Notes: generated by a model from the sequence alone, not told the origin. A stretch of 64,000 bases of DNA from Alkalicoccus halolimnae (GCF_008014775.2 NZ_CP144914.1:1054001-1118000), one strand, 5' to 3'; positions 23,098-30,986 are shown, numbered from the stretch's first letter. Made by a program: numbers and translations.

Positions 23098-23917
23098 AGA
23101 CATCTTTTTTTATTTGAGCTACGGTTTCTTCCACTTCCTCGCGGCTCATTTTTTCACGGCCGCTGCGGAGAGCTTTTAACGTCTTTTTTGCGAGAGCGAG
23201 AGGGACGCGGCAGAAGAGAATGATGGATTTCGTGTGGAGATCCTTCATATACTCATCACCGAGTTCAAGATTTCGTTCAGCGTATTCGAACGTATCTTCA
23301 AGTGTCCATCCTTCCGGAATGAAGGAAACGCCGCGTTCGCGGTCTTCTTCGACGTTTCTGAGAATATTCACCGTCTGCAGGCCGCGTCCGTACCCAATGG
23401 CAAGGTCGCGGTCTGTTTTCGTACCGTCATGCCATTCCCAAATATCTGAAAGCATCACTCCTACGAGACCGGCGACGTAATAGGTGTAGTCGTCAAGGTC
23501 TTCTTTCGTCTGGATATTCCACTCGTTTTCTGCCCAATAAGCCATACCTTCTGCCATCGTACTTGTAAATTCCTTCACTTTATAAACGTAATTTTCAGGA
23601 CAGGTATCGAGCCAGTCCCCAAGGCGCAGCGCGACTTCGGGCAGCAGGGAAGCATACGGTGCCGTCAGGTTTTCATAAGCCTGCTGGTCAAACGTTCCTT
23701 CCAGCATTTGGCTTGTTTCCCGGAGGAGCAGTGCTTTTGCTTTGGAAGGAAGGGTTTCACTATCTTCGATTTCATCGATGGCCCGCATACATAGATAAGC
23801 GGAGGCGACAGTCTTTTTAAGTGTCGGATTCAGCAGCGTTATCGGAATGTAAAACGTTCTGCTTGTATCCTTCAGCATTTTCATTGCTTCTTTTTGCTGC
23901 TGTTTTTCGGTCTGCAC
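23096..23917 (-). CDS. squalene/phytoene synthase family protein
   Basis: Trans-isoprenyl diphosphate synthase fold. 273 residues; the two Asp-rich regions that bind the diphosphate-Mg clusters are visible as YLCMRAIDEIED (about residue 45) and NILRNVEEDRERG (about residue 190). Start is GTG at 23917 with AAGGAGG upstream. There are no carotenoid genes (desaturase, crtM/N) beside it, so the product is uncertain: dehydrosqualene/squalene synthesis for membrane triterpenoids, or a farnesyl-diphosphate phosphatase like B. subtilis YisP, which has about the same length. Confidence 0.85.
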   Translation of the reverse strand: MQTEKQQQKEAMKMLKDTSRTFYIPITLLNPTLKKTVASAYLCMRAIDEIEDSETLPSKAKALLLRETSQMLEGTFDQQAYENLTAPYASLLPEVALRLGDWLDTCPENYVYKVKEFTSTMAEGMAYWAENEWNIQTKEDLDDYTYYVAGLVGVMLSDIWEWHDGTKTDRDLAIGYGRGLQTVNILRNVEEDRERGVSFIPEGWTLEDTFEYAERNLELGDEYMKDLHTKSIILFCRVPLALAKKTLKALRSGREKMSREEVEETVAQIKKDV

Positions 23918-24237
23918 GTAAAAACGCCTCCTTAATTTCTCGAATCGTTCTATTCAGCCTGTTTTACCGGCCGGATTTCAATAATAACTTACAGTGAAAG
24001 GAAGTATTGCCAAAAGGCGGTTAAAAGCATTTGAATTTCGTTTTCCGTGCGCTGCTCAAAGGTGGAGAACCCGGATAAATACAACGGAAGAAAACGGAAA
24101 TAAAAAGCTTTCTTTATTAATTTCAGTCCTGCACCTTAAATTTTCTGCCATATGTTCACTTCCTTAGTATATCGAAAAAGCAGCCTTATTTCTATTAAAC
24201 ATAAAAAATTATTTCCCATGGTGAAGTAATTAATATT

Positions 24238-24255
24238 ATGTGAAATTAATCACAA
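24238..24255. promoter_or_regulatory. candidate Rex/FNR-type operator of bdhA
   Basis: TGTGA-AATTAA-TCACA, a perfect 5-base-arm repeat ending CAA, just upstream of the bdhA -35. It fits the Rex pattern TTGTGAA-N4-TTCACAA with one inner mismatch and the FNR/CRP pattern TGTGA-N6-TCACA exactly. Rex control of fermentative dehydrogenases is common in Firmicutes. Confidence 0.45.
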
Positions 24256-24259
24256 ATGC

Positions 24260-24288
24260 TTGTACTCCTATAACAAAGGGAATATAAT
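24260..24288 (+). promoter_or_regulatory. sigma-A promoter of bdhA
   Basis: TTGTAC - 17 bp - TATAAT, 46 bases before the ATG. Upstream, 23918-24237 holds no recognisable element. Confidence 0.75.
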
Positions 24289-24334
24289 AAGTGTAGATTT
24301 AAAAATGTTAAAATTTTGAAAGGAGTGAATTTTT

Positions 24335-25384
24335 ATGAAAGCAGCTGTCTGGTACAAAGCAAAGGATCTTCGGGTGGAGCAGGCGGAGGAACCATCTGTT
24401 AAAGGGGAACACGATGTGAAGGTTAAAGTAAAGTGGTGCGGCATATGTGGAAGTGATCTTCACGAATACCTTGCAGGTCCGATTTTCATTCCGGAAGGCA
24501 GCCCTCATCCAATCAGCGGTCAGCAGGCTCCGATCATTATGGGACATGAATTTGCAGGGGAAGTAACGGAAGTGGGCTCAAAAGTTACAAAAGTCAAAGC
24601 GGGGGACCGTGTAGCAATTGAACCGATACTGGCTCCGAATGAAAACGGCAGATATACAGACGAAAAGTATAACTTAACAGATCTGCTCGGCTTTCACGGA
24701 TTGTCCGGCGGGGGCGGCGGCTTCTCGGAATTTACAGTTGTCGGAGAACATATGGTGCATATTATTCCGGAAGAACTTTCTTTCGAGCAGGGGGCGCTTG
24801 TGGAACCGGCAGCAGTAGGCCTTCACGCCGTGCGTCAAAGCTCTTTGAAAGCTGGGGATACGGCAGCGGTATTCGGCGCTGGACCGATTGGGCTGATGGT
24901 GATCGATGCGCTGAAAGCAGCCGGAGCTTCAAAAATATATGCGGTGGAAGTATCTGAATCACGGCAGAAAAAAGCAGAAAATCTCGGAGCGGTAGTAATT
25001 AACGCCTCTTCTGACGATGCTGTCAAAGTAATCCAGGATGAAATAGGCGGAGTGGATGTGGCTTTTGAAGTAACCGGGATTCCGAAAGTGTTGAATCAGG
25101 CGGTTCACAGCACACATTCAGGTGGAGAAACAGTGATTGTGAGTATCTGGGAAGGGGAAGCATCTCTGCAGCCGAATGATATTGTCATTAAAGAAAGAAC
25201 GGTAAAAGGCATTATTGCCTACCGCCATATCTATCCGGCAGTTATGGAGCTGATGAAACAGGGACATTTCCAGGCGGATATGATGGTGACGGACAAAATT
25301 AGGCTCGATGAAGTGGTGGATAAAGGGTTCGAAGTGCTGTCCACCGATAAAAGTCAGGTGAAAATTCTCGTCTCTCCGGAATAG
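24335..25384 (+). CDS. bdhA: (R,R)-butanediol dehydrogenase, Zn-dependent
   Basis: Medium-chain dehydrogenase interconverting acetoin and 2,3-butanediol with NAD(H), an overflow/fermentation sink for reducing power. Seen in 349 residues: catalytic zinc ligands in KWCGICGSDLHEY (Cys about 37) and IMGHEFAGEV, VEPAAVGLHAV, Rossmann motif FGAGPIGLMV, and IKERTVKGIIAYR near the C-terminus. The structural-zinc four-cysteine lobe is absent (EPILAPNENGRYTDEKYN), as I recall also for the B. subtilis enzyme. AAAGGAGTG precedes the ATG. Monocistronic, with a promoter and Rex-like site upstream. Confidence 0.9.
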   Translation: MKAAVWYKAKDLRVEQAEEPSVKGEHDVKVKVKWCGICGSDLHEYLAGPIFIPEGSPHPISGQQAPIIMGHEFAGEVTEVGSKVTKVKAGDRVAIEPILAPNENGRYTDEKYNLTDLLGFHGLSGGGGGFSEFTVVGEHMVHIIPEELSFEQGALVEPAAVGLHAVRQSSLKAGDTAAVFGAGPIGLMVIDALKAAGASKIYAVEVSESRQKKAENLGAVVINASSDDAVKVIQDEIGGVDVAFEVTGIPKVLNQAVHSTHSGGETVIVSIWEGEASLQPNDIVIKERTVKGIIAYRHIYPAVMELMKQGHFQADMMVTDKIRLDEVVDKGFEVLSTDKSQVKILVSPE

Positions 25385-25441
25385 CAGAAATAATTCAGCT
25401 TTTGGCCGATCCACAAAAAGGATCAGGCAGGAAACATAATT

Positions 25442-25476
25442 AAAGGCCGTCTCAAAAAATTTGAGCGGCCTTCTTT
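25442..25476. terminator. terminator between bdhA and the thioredoxin-like gene
   Basis: AAGGCCGtCTCAAA / TTTGAGcGGCCTT with T-rich right side; can serve both convergent genes. Confidence 0.75.
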
Positions 25477-25510
25477 CCTGCTTAAGAGAAAGTTCTTGTT
25501 TTATTTTCTC

Positions 25511-25837
25511 TTATTGTTCCAGTGCCTCACTCCACTGAATGAACTGATGTTCAAGCTCTTCGCGTTGAATAAAGCGGGCACCGCGCCATCTTTCTTTTCC
25601 TTCTATAAAAAGGAGGACGGCTGGAGCGGTCAGCACTTCAAAACGGGAAGCTGCTTCGGGCAGTTCATCCGCAGAAACAGAGGCAGAACGAATATGCGGA
25701 TAATTTTCCAGCAATCTCTCCAGCTGGGGTTTAAGGCTTTGACAGACAGAACATTTACTTCGTGATATATAAACAAGTGTCATCGGATGTTCAGTTAAGA
25801 ATTTTTCCGTTTCTTCCATGTTTTGCATTGGTATCAT
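25511..25837 (-). CDS. thioredoxin-like protein
   Basis: 108-residue cytosolic protein with thioredoxin fold signature: TLVYISRSKCSVCQSLKPQLERLLENYP (active site CSVC instead of CGPC) and cis-Pro region FEVLTAPAVLLFIEGKE. The partner reductase is unknown. AGAGGGATTTTAAT precedes the ATG at 25837. Divergent from the ferredoxin gene, with an inverted repeat between them. Confidence 0.85.
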   Translation of the reverse strand: MIPMQNMEETEKFLTEHPMTLVYISRSKCSVCQSLKPQLERLLENYPHIRSASVSADELPEAASRFEVLTAPAVLLFIEGKERWRGARFIQREELEHQFIQWSEALEQ

Positions 25838-25870
25838 ATTAAAATCCCTCTTTAATGTATTATTTATAAT

Positions 25871-25894
25871 TAATATACCATGCAGGGTATATTA
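25871..25894. promoter_or_regulatory. operator-like inverted repeat between divergent redox genes
   Basis: Perfect 9-bp arms TAATATACC / GGTATATTA around ATGCAG. The ATACC...GGTAT core resembles operators of CsoR/CstR-family copper or persulfide sensors, though spacing differs. It sits midway between the thioredoxin-like and ferredoxin starts. Confidence 0.4.
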
Positions 25895-25972
25895 AAGCAA
25901 CTAAAGGTTCACGTTTTAAAAAGTCTGAAAAAAGGAAAAGTAATATATTATACTTATAAAGGAGGGTACACG

Positions 25973-26212
25973 ATGGCTTTCGTAATTACGAGTCCCTGCC
26001 AGGGAGAAAAAGCCGGCGAATGTGTGGATGTCTGCCCTGTCGATTGTATAGAAGAAGGAAAAGACCAGTATTATATTGATCCTGACATATGTATCGACTG
26101 TGGAGCCTGCGTCGTCGTTTGTCCGGTGGATGCTATTCTCGATGAACACGAGCTGGCTCCGGAAGATGAAGTTTATCTTAAGAAAGCAGAGGAATTTTTT
26201 CAGGAAAAGTAA
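25973..26212 (+). CDS. 7Fe/8Fe-type ferredoxin
   Basis: 79-residue electron carrier. Cluster motifs: C-x7-C-x3-C-P (PCQGEKAGECVDVCPVDC), which lacks the second Cys of a normal 4Fe4S motif and so fits a 3Fe-4S or modified site as in seven-iron ferredoxins, and a full CIDCGACVVVCP for a [4Fe-4S] cluster. The acidic C-terminus is typical. Start ATG 25973 has AAAGGAGGG; the frame is open 31 codons further up without a better start. Followed by the HesB-like gene 15 bases downstream, probably one operon. Confidence 0.92.
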   Translation: MAFVITSPCQGEKAGECVDVCPVDCIEEGKDQYYIDPDICIDCGACVVVCPVDAILDEHELAPEDEVYLKKAEEFFQEK

Positions 26213-26227
26213 GTGAGGAGGCATATC

Positions 26228-26569
26228 GTGAAGCTGCATATAACGGAAGAAGCTGTGAAATGGTTTCAAAATGAAGTGGAAGTCGACGAAGGAGATACAA
26301 TCAAATTTTTTGCAAAATACGGAGGGTCCAGTCCTATCCAAAGCGGCTTCTCGATAGGTTTTGAACCGAATGAATCTCCGATCACGACCGGAGTAAGTAC
26401 AGAAATTAAAGGGATAACTTTTTATGTAGAGGAAGCAGATCTCTGGTATTTTGACGGCAATGACCTGACTGTTGCCTACGATGACGATTCCGGAGAAATT
26501 GTGTTTGAATACGATAACCCGAACGAAGAGAAACAGAAGGAAAAAAAGAAAGAAAAAAAGAAGAAGTAA
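26228..26569 (+). CDS. HesB/YneR-like protein with lysine-rich tail
   Basis: Fold of A-type iron-sulfur carriers but without their three conserved cysteines, so unlikely to carry a cluster; closest in my memory to B. subtilis YneR, also about 95-100 residues. Seen in 113 residues: LHITEEAVKWFQNEVEVDEGDTIKFFAKYGG, GFSIGFEPNE, GITFYVEEADLWYFDGNDLTVAYDD. The last 15 residues are EKQKEKKKEKKKK-type, not part of the domain. Start GTG 26228 because GGAGG lies six bases ahead. The pairing with a ferredoxin gene is suggestive only. Confidence 0.85.
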   Translation: MKLHITEEAVKWFQNEVEVDEGDTIKFFAKYGGSSPIQSGFSIGFEPNESPITTGVSTEIKGITFYVEEADLWYFDGNDLTVAYDDDSGEIVFEYDNPNEEKQKEKKKEKKKK

Positions 26570-26570
26570 T

Positions 26571-26612
26571 AAAAACCCCCGGCCGGAATGTTCCCGGCCG
26601 GGGGGGTTTTTG
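26571..26612 (+). terminator. strong GC-rich terminator
   Basis: AAAAACCCCCGGCCGG / CCGGCCGGGGGGGTTTTT stem. Positions 26613-26887 beyond it hold no gene I can support; the last part resembles the outer flank of repeat family 1. Confidence 0.92.
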
Positions 26613-26887
26613 TTGAAAAGCTAAATTAAACTCTTTTGTAAATAAATGTATAATAATCCGCTTCGACCGGCCGTCGAGGAGATTTCCTTGTGCGCCTGTG
26701 TCCTGCAGGGTTTTCCAATCTTCTTCTACGGACAAGTTACCGCTTCGTTTGGACTTTTCAATACAGAAGAAAGCCGTGGTTTGAATCAAGAAGGTACAAA
26801 GGTAGAACTCAGTGCCAGGGAAAGACGCCTGTGGAAGGCGCAAAAACCCTCACGGACGTCAGGATAGCGGCAGACACTCCAAAAACA

Positions 26888-27217
26888 ACACGGAGCTTTA
26901 TCAGAGCCACTCACGAAGGATCGCTGCACGATGATGGATGAAAATGACTTTCTATTAGGAAAGGAACTTCCTCTCTATACAGATGGAAGATGTTCAAAAG
27001 AGGATTATTTTTATGAGAAGGCAGCTCCTGCTCTATCTTTTTTACCGTAAGCTGGAGGGCACATGGGGCGACTCCGGGGCGATGAAGGACGAGCCGAAGA
27101 TCCATCCCGCACGACCATAGGGAGGACGGGATTAGCTGAGGCCGGCCCGCCCGGAAAGCGTCCCCATGGAAACGATAGCGCACGTTCATCACTTCTATAC
27201 TTTATTTTCAAGGCAGC
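26888..27217 (+). repeat. dispersed repeat family 1, full-length copy
   Basis: About 330 bp. Left end ACACGGAGCTTTATCAGAGCC; middle with AAAATGACTTTCTATTAGGA; right block with ATGGGGCGACTCCGGGGCGA, AGCTGAGGCCGGCCCGCCCG, CCCCATGGAAACGATAGCGC and terminal TTATTTTCAAGGCAGC. No convincing gene inside. Confidence 0.85.
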
Positions 27218-27233
27218 TTATTGAAAAGGTCTG

Positions 27234-28115
27234 TTAACCGTTGACGACCTTACCGCCGTTTACGTGGATAACCTGGCCCGAGACGAACGAAGAGTCGTGC
27301 GAAGCGAGGTAAATATAAGCTGGAGCAAGTTCAGCCGGCTGCCCCGGTCGTCCCATCGGGCTTGATGTTCCGAACTTTTCCACCTGCTCTTTTGGGAACG
27401 AGGCTGGAATGAGCGGCGTCCATATCGGTCCCGGAGCAACGCCGTTGACGCGGATCCCTTTGGAAGCAAGGTTTTCTGAAAGGGAACGGGTAAGTGCGAC
27501 GAGAGCTCCTTTTGTAGCCGAATAATCCATCAGTACCGGCATTCCCTGGTAGGCAACAATGGATACGGAATTGACGATGGAACTGCCCGGCTCCAGGTGA
27601 TCGAGAGCGGCTTTGGTCATATGAAAAGCGCCGAATATGTTTGTCTGGAAAGTGCGTTCCATTTGGTCTTTGGAAATGTCGCGTAAATCTTCCGCGTAAT
27701 GCTGTTCTGCGGCATTATTAATGAGGCAGTCGAGTCTGCCGAAATGATCAACCGTTTGAGCAACAATTTTTTTGCAAGTATCTTCATCCCCGATGTCACC
27801 ATCAATAATGATGCATTCGACACCTTTTTCTTCTACGAGCGCTTTCGTCGTTTCCGCATCTTCATGCTCATTTTTATAGGAAATCACGACTTTTGCGCCT
27901 TCTTTCGCTGCTGCAATGGAAACGGCACGGCCGATGCCGCTGTCTCCGCCTGTAATAAGTACGACTTGATTTTCGAGTTTGCCGCTCCCGCGGTAATCCG
28001 GATCATCATAAACCGGACTCGGTGTCATTTCTGTATCTTCCACTCCAGGCTGCTGGCGCTGAGTCTGCTGAGGCTGGCCTTCTGTCTGCAATTTTTTTAT
28101 ATCTTCGTATTTCAT
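27234..28115 (-). CDS. short-chain dehydrogenase, general stress protein 39 type
   Basis: SDR oxidoreductase of 293 residues with a hydrophilic 45-residue N-terminal extension (KKLQTEGQPQQTQRQQPGVEDTEMTPSP) typical of the stress-induced YdaD/YhdF-like group. Rossmann motif VVLITGGDSGIGRAVSIAAAKEGA, NNAAEQ, catalytic S-x-Y-x-x-x-K as VSIVAYQGMPVLMDYSATKGAL, and VAPGPIWTPLIP. Substrate unknown. AGGAGGGATAAA precedes the ATG. A sigma-B-like promoter lies upstream on this strand. Confidence 0.92.
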   Translation of the reverse strand: MKYEDIKKLQTEGQPQQTQRQQPGVEDTEMTPSPVYDDPDYRGSGKLENQVVLITGGDSGIGRAVSIAAAKEGAKVVISYKNEHEDAETTKALVEEKGVECIIIDGDIGDEDTCKKIVAQTVDHFGRLDCLINNAAEQHYAEDLRDISKDQMERTFQTNIFGAFHMTKAALDHLEPGSSIVNSVSIVAYQGMPVLMDYSATKGALVALTRSLSENLASKGIRVNGVAPGPIWTPLIPASFPKEQVEKFGTSSPMGRPGQPAELAPAYIYLASHDSSFVSGQVIHVNGGKVVNG

Positions 28116-28145
28116 TTTATCCCTCCTAAGTGTCTTGTGGTTAGT

Positions 28146-28171
28146 ATTGCCAATTTCCTGAAAAAATAAAC
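28146..28171 (-). promoter_or_regulatory. candidate sigma-B promoter for the SDR gene
   Basis: On the minus strand GTTTAT - 14 bp - GGCAAT, compared with the sigma-B consensus GTTTAA-N12-14-GGGTAT. Homologues of this SDR are sigma-B controlled in B. subtilis. Confidence 0.35.
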
Positions 28172-28183
28172 AATCAAAAAGTC

Positions 28184-28209
28184 GTTTAACGTCGGTTTAA
28201 TATGGTAAT
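28184..28209 (+). promoter_or_regulatory. candidate sigma-B promoter for the DUF2188 gene
   Basis: GTTTAA - 14 bp - GGTAAT, an exact -35 and near-consensus -10 for sigma-B, 44 bases before the ATG. Confidence 0.45.
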
Positions 28210-28253
28210 AGGGTTTATATAACACACTTAACAATACAAAAGGAGATGTCATA

Positions 28254-28454
28254 ATGCGCGAATATTCCGTAAGACCTAATAAAGATGTAACAGCATGGAT
28301 GGTAAAAATTGAAGATGTAGCACCTGAAACTTCATTTGATCAGAAAGATGAAGCTATTGCACATGCAGAAGAAATGGCTAAAGATCACAGCCCAAGCCGT
28401 CTGCATATTTATAACAACAAGATGGAAGTGGAAGAAACGAGAAACTTCGAATAA
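28254..28454 (+). CDS. DUF2188 family small protein
   Basis: 66 residues, REYSVRPNKDVTAWMVKIEDVAPETSFDQKDEAIAHAEEMAKDHSPSRLHIYNNKMEVEETRNFE. Pattern fits DUF2188: a beta hairpin with a central Trp, a helix with K/DEAIAHAEEMAK, then a strand with xLHIY. Function unknown. AAGGAGATGTCATA precedes the ATG. Divergent from the SDR and followed by its own terminator; the promoter context suggests a general stress gene. Confidence 0.8.
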   Translation: MREYSVRPNKDVTAWMVKIEDVAPETSFDQKDEAIAHAEEMAKDHSPSRLHIYNNKMEVEETRNFE

Positions 28455-28477
28455 TTGTTCATTAGTACCATACCGGT

Positions 28478-28527
28478 AAAAGACCGCCCTTTATAAGTCC
28501 TGATAATGGATGATGGGCGGTTTTTTA
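28478..28527 (+). terminator. terminator after DUF2188 gene
   Basis: ACCGCCC ... GGGCGGTTTTTT with a long loop that contains a smaller ATCC-like hairpin. Confidence 0.75.
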
Positions 28528-28617
28528 CTGTTTCCTGAAATGGTTATAAGCAGGAAATAACACAGTTTTGTCGAATAATACTACAATACTTACTTTGCAG
28601 TTCAGGAGAGTGATCAT

Positions 28618-29283
28618 ATGGAAAAAGAAAATGTGCTCGTGTGTGTATCCTATCCCGAAAGTGCGGCCCAGCTGATTGCCAGGGGAATGACGGAAAAAAA
28701 GGCCTTCCGTGGAGAATGTATTGTATTACACGTGTATGATCCGGAAGGGGAAGGAAGTGATTTGAAGGCGCAGGAAAAGCGTGATGAAATACAGCGCTGT
28801 GCTGATCAGCATAAAGCTTTGATGATTTTTCAGCCGATGGAAAATGGAAAGAAATTAGGAGAGATCATTGGAGAAGTTGCCCGTGCCCATGATGTCCGTC
28901 ATGTGATTATCGGACAGGCTTTCCGCAGCCGCTGGGATTTATTAATTCATGGATCACTCGTTAATGAGCTTTTCCATGAACTGGACGAAGTAGACGTGAC
29001 AATATATAAAATCAGAAAAGATGCATCGGCTTCTGAAGCAATGTATGACCGTGGAGTTGCCGGTTACTTATATAAAGACGACGGGAAATATAAAGTAGCT
29101 CTCTCCGAACCGGACATTGACTCCTACGCAGGGACTTTTTATCAGCACCTGCACACCGACTTTATGACAGGGCTGTATAAAGCGAAAATTGGAAATCATC
29201 CTCTCGTCGTGCATGTTACACAAAAAGAAGTGGATGACAAATACAACGAGGAACTGGACAATCTTCTGGGGGATACTATTTAA
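28618..29283 (+). CDS. universal stress protein-like, KdpD-type USP domain
   Basis: Residues 1-135 form an alpha/beta domain with VLVCVSYPESAAQLIARGMTEKKAFRGECIVLHVY and HDVRHVIIGQAFRSRWDLLIHGSLVNELFHELDEVDVTIYKI, closely reminiscent of the USP domain of KdpD sensor kinases and of stand-alone members of that group. The last 85 residues (YKDDGKYKVALSEPDIDSYAGTFYQHLHTDFMTGLYKAKIGNHPLVVHVT) I do not recognise. 221 residues in all. CAGGAGAGTGATC precedes the ATG. Twelve bases separate it from the next gene; probably co-transcribed. Confidence 0.7.
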   Translation: MEKENVLVCVSYPESAAQLIARGMTEKKAFRGECIVLHVYDPEGEGSDLKAQEKRDEIQRCADQHKALMIFQPMENGKKLGEIIGEVARAHDVRHVIIGQAFRSRWDLLIHGSLVNELFHELDEVDVTIYKIRKDASASEAMYDRGVAGYLYKDDGKYKVALSEPDIDSYAGTFYQHLHTDFMTGLYKAKIGNHPLVVHVTQKEVDDKYNEELDNLLGDTI

Positions 29284-29295
29284 GGAGGAGACGCT

Positions 29296-29940
29296 ATGTG
29301 CGGACGTTTTACGCTGACTGCTACGTTGGACGAAGTAAAACAGGCGCTTGAGGCTGATATTCTGAAAACAGAACAGATTGATCCGAACTACAATATCGCT
29401 CCGTCCATGGAAGTACTTGTATTAATTTCTGACGGTTCCCGAAAGCGTTTAGGGTCTTTAACGTGGGGATTTACGCCGCTGTGGATCGGAGGAAAGCGTC
29501 TGATCAATGCGAGAGCGGAATCTCTCTACAGTAAGCCGACTTTCAAAAAGGCAGTTAAAACGAGGCGGTGCCTGATCCCTGCCACCGGCTTTTATGAGTG
29601 GAAAAACACAGAGGATGGAAAAAAGCCATATTTTATTTACCATAAGTCCAATGAGCTGCTCGCATTTGCCGGTCTCTGGCAGAAGGAAGTGGATGATTCC
29701 TGGTCCTGTACGATAGTGACAACGGAAGCAAGTAAAGACATGGAAGGGCTTCATCACCGTATGCCACTTTTTCTGGAAGGAGAAGCAAGAAAAGAGTGGC
29801 TGGATCCGCAGCAGGAGGATGTAAGACACCTGCTCGTCCCTCCGCCGCCGTCCGACAGACTAACTATGTATCCCATTTCTACCCGCGTGAATCGTCCCAG
29901 GGAAAATGACGCTGACTTATTAAAACCGGCAGCTGATTAA
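29296..29940 (+). CDS. SOS response-associated peptidase (SRAP/HMCES/YedK family)
   Basis: Forms a covalent thiazolidine crosslink with abasic sites in single-stranded DNA through Cys2 exposed by Met removal. Seen in 214 residues: MCGRFTLTA start, NYNIAPSMEVLVL, WGFTPLWIG, INARAESLYSKPTFKKAV, RCLIPATGFYEWK and HHRMPLFL, i.e. Cys2, Asn, Glu and His of the active site. AAGGAGGAGACGCT precedes the ATG. Together with the Nei-type glycosylase convergent to it this is a small abasic-site repair neighbourhood. Confidence 0.93.
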   Translation: MCGRFTLTATLDEVKQALEADILKTEQIDPNYNIAPSMEVLVLISDGSRKRLGSLTWGFTPLWIGGKRLINARAESLYSKPTFKKAVKTRRCLIPATGFYEWKNTEDGKKPYFIYHKSNELLAFAGLWQKEVDDSWSCTIVTTEASKDMEGLHHRMPLFLEGEARKEWLDPQQEDVRHLLVPPPPSDRLTMYPISTRVNRPRENDADLLKPAAD

Positions 29941-29947
29941 AAACCTG

Positions 29948-29982
29948 AAAGGCGGCATGACAAATTTTGTCATGCCGCCTTC
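29948..29982. terminator. bidirectional terminator
   Basis: Perfect 16-bp arms AAGGCGGCATGACAAA and complement with no loop spacer, followed by TCTGC; weak T tract but placed between convergent genes. Confidence 0.6.
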
Positions 29983-30092
29983 TGCGTTCCCGACTCAGTT
30001 TTGGAGCTGGGGCTGTAAACACATTCCGGAGGAGAGCTGCATAAAAAATATCGTCTCGGACCGGCAGTTTCTGTCCGGAGGAACTTTTAAGT

Positions 30093-30917
30093 TCAACTGG
30101 TTTTCTGGCATTCTTCACAATAATAAAGCCGGCGGGAGGCAGCCTGTATTTTTAGGACAGGGGTTCCGCAGATGCGGCAGCTTTCTCCTTCTCTGCCAAA
30201 AACCCAGTGCCGGTATTGGTTTCTTGACTTTCCCTGCTTTCTGAGCTTTTCGGCCAGTGTTAAGTCGTTGGTAATACCGTTGTGACTGTAAGACTGTTTC
30301 ATTAAATTTACAGTCGCTTCCGAGGCTTTTTTCAGCTTTTTCTCAGAGGTGTCAACTGGTCTTGCGGACGGATTTATTCCCGCGCTGAATAAAATTTCGC
30401 TGCGCAGGTAGTTGCCGATTCCAGCTGCAAATCCCTGATCGAGAAGAAGGGAAGCCCATTTTCTGCGGAAGAAGCGTTTCTCCTGAAATCGATCGTAAAG
30501 CATGCCGGGTGTTACTTTTTCGCTTAAAATATCCGGTCCGACTTTGACGATGAAAGGGTGATCCCGAACTTCCTCATCGGGCAGGACTTCGATTTCGGAA
30601 GCGCTGTAAAGGAGCGCTGACTTTTTTTCATTATGAATGGCGAAGCGGAGCTGTCTGTTCGTTTTCGGGTAATTGTATGCGCTGCGGATGATCCATTTGC
30701 CGTAAAGCTGGTTATGTGAATAAACGGTGTAGCCGTTATCGAAACGGGTGAGCATCGCTTTTCCTTTCGTATCAACTCCCGTGACAACAGCTCCGCGGAG
30801 GACGTCTTCATAGCCCTCGAGGCGTTCCAGTCCGAAATGAACATCCAGAGCGGGACGCCCCTTCACTGCTTTTTCCACTTGATCAGCTGCTTTTCTTATT
30901 TCCGGGCCTTCAGGCAT
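30093..30917 (-). CDS. Fpg/Nei family DNA glycosylase/AP lyase (endonuclease VIII type)
   Basis: Excises oxidised bases and nicks the abasic site. The start ATG at 30917 gives MPEGPEIRKAAD: Pro2 is the catalytic amine after Met removal and Glu3 the acid; GAGGAGGAGTGCTTC lies upstream. The frame is open 22 codons further but that would abolish Pro2. In 274 residues: GKAMLTRFDNGYTVYSHNQLYGKW, helix-2-turn-helix with QGFAAGIGNYLRSEILFSAGI, and zinc finger CRICG ... YYCEECQ. PEGPEI (rather than PELPEV) favours Nei over Fpg. Confidence 0.92.
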   Translation of the reverse strand: MPEGPEIRKAADQVEKAVKGRPALDVHFGLERLEGYEDVLRGAVVTGVDTKGKAMLTRFDNGYTVYSHNQLYGKWIIRSAYNYPKTNRQLRFAIHNEKKSALLYSASEIEVLPDEEVRDHPFIVKVGPDILSEKVTPGMLYDRFQEKRFFRRKWASLLLDQGFAAGIGNYLRSEILFSAGINPSARPVDTSEKKLKKASEATVNLMKQSYSHNGITNDLTLAEKLRKQGKSRNQYRHWVFGREGESCRICGTPVLKIQAASRRLYYCEECQKTS

Positions 30918-30986
30918 GAAGCACTCCTCCTCTCTCACTTGAACATCTGCCATGATGATAGCCGGTGAGGCGGGAGAAAGCAACTT

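Noticed and set aside
26646..26941. Two overlapping plus-strand frames after the HesB-like gene
   Set aside because: No ribosome sites; the sequence belongs to the flank and left part of repeat family 1.
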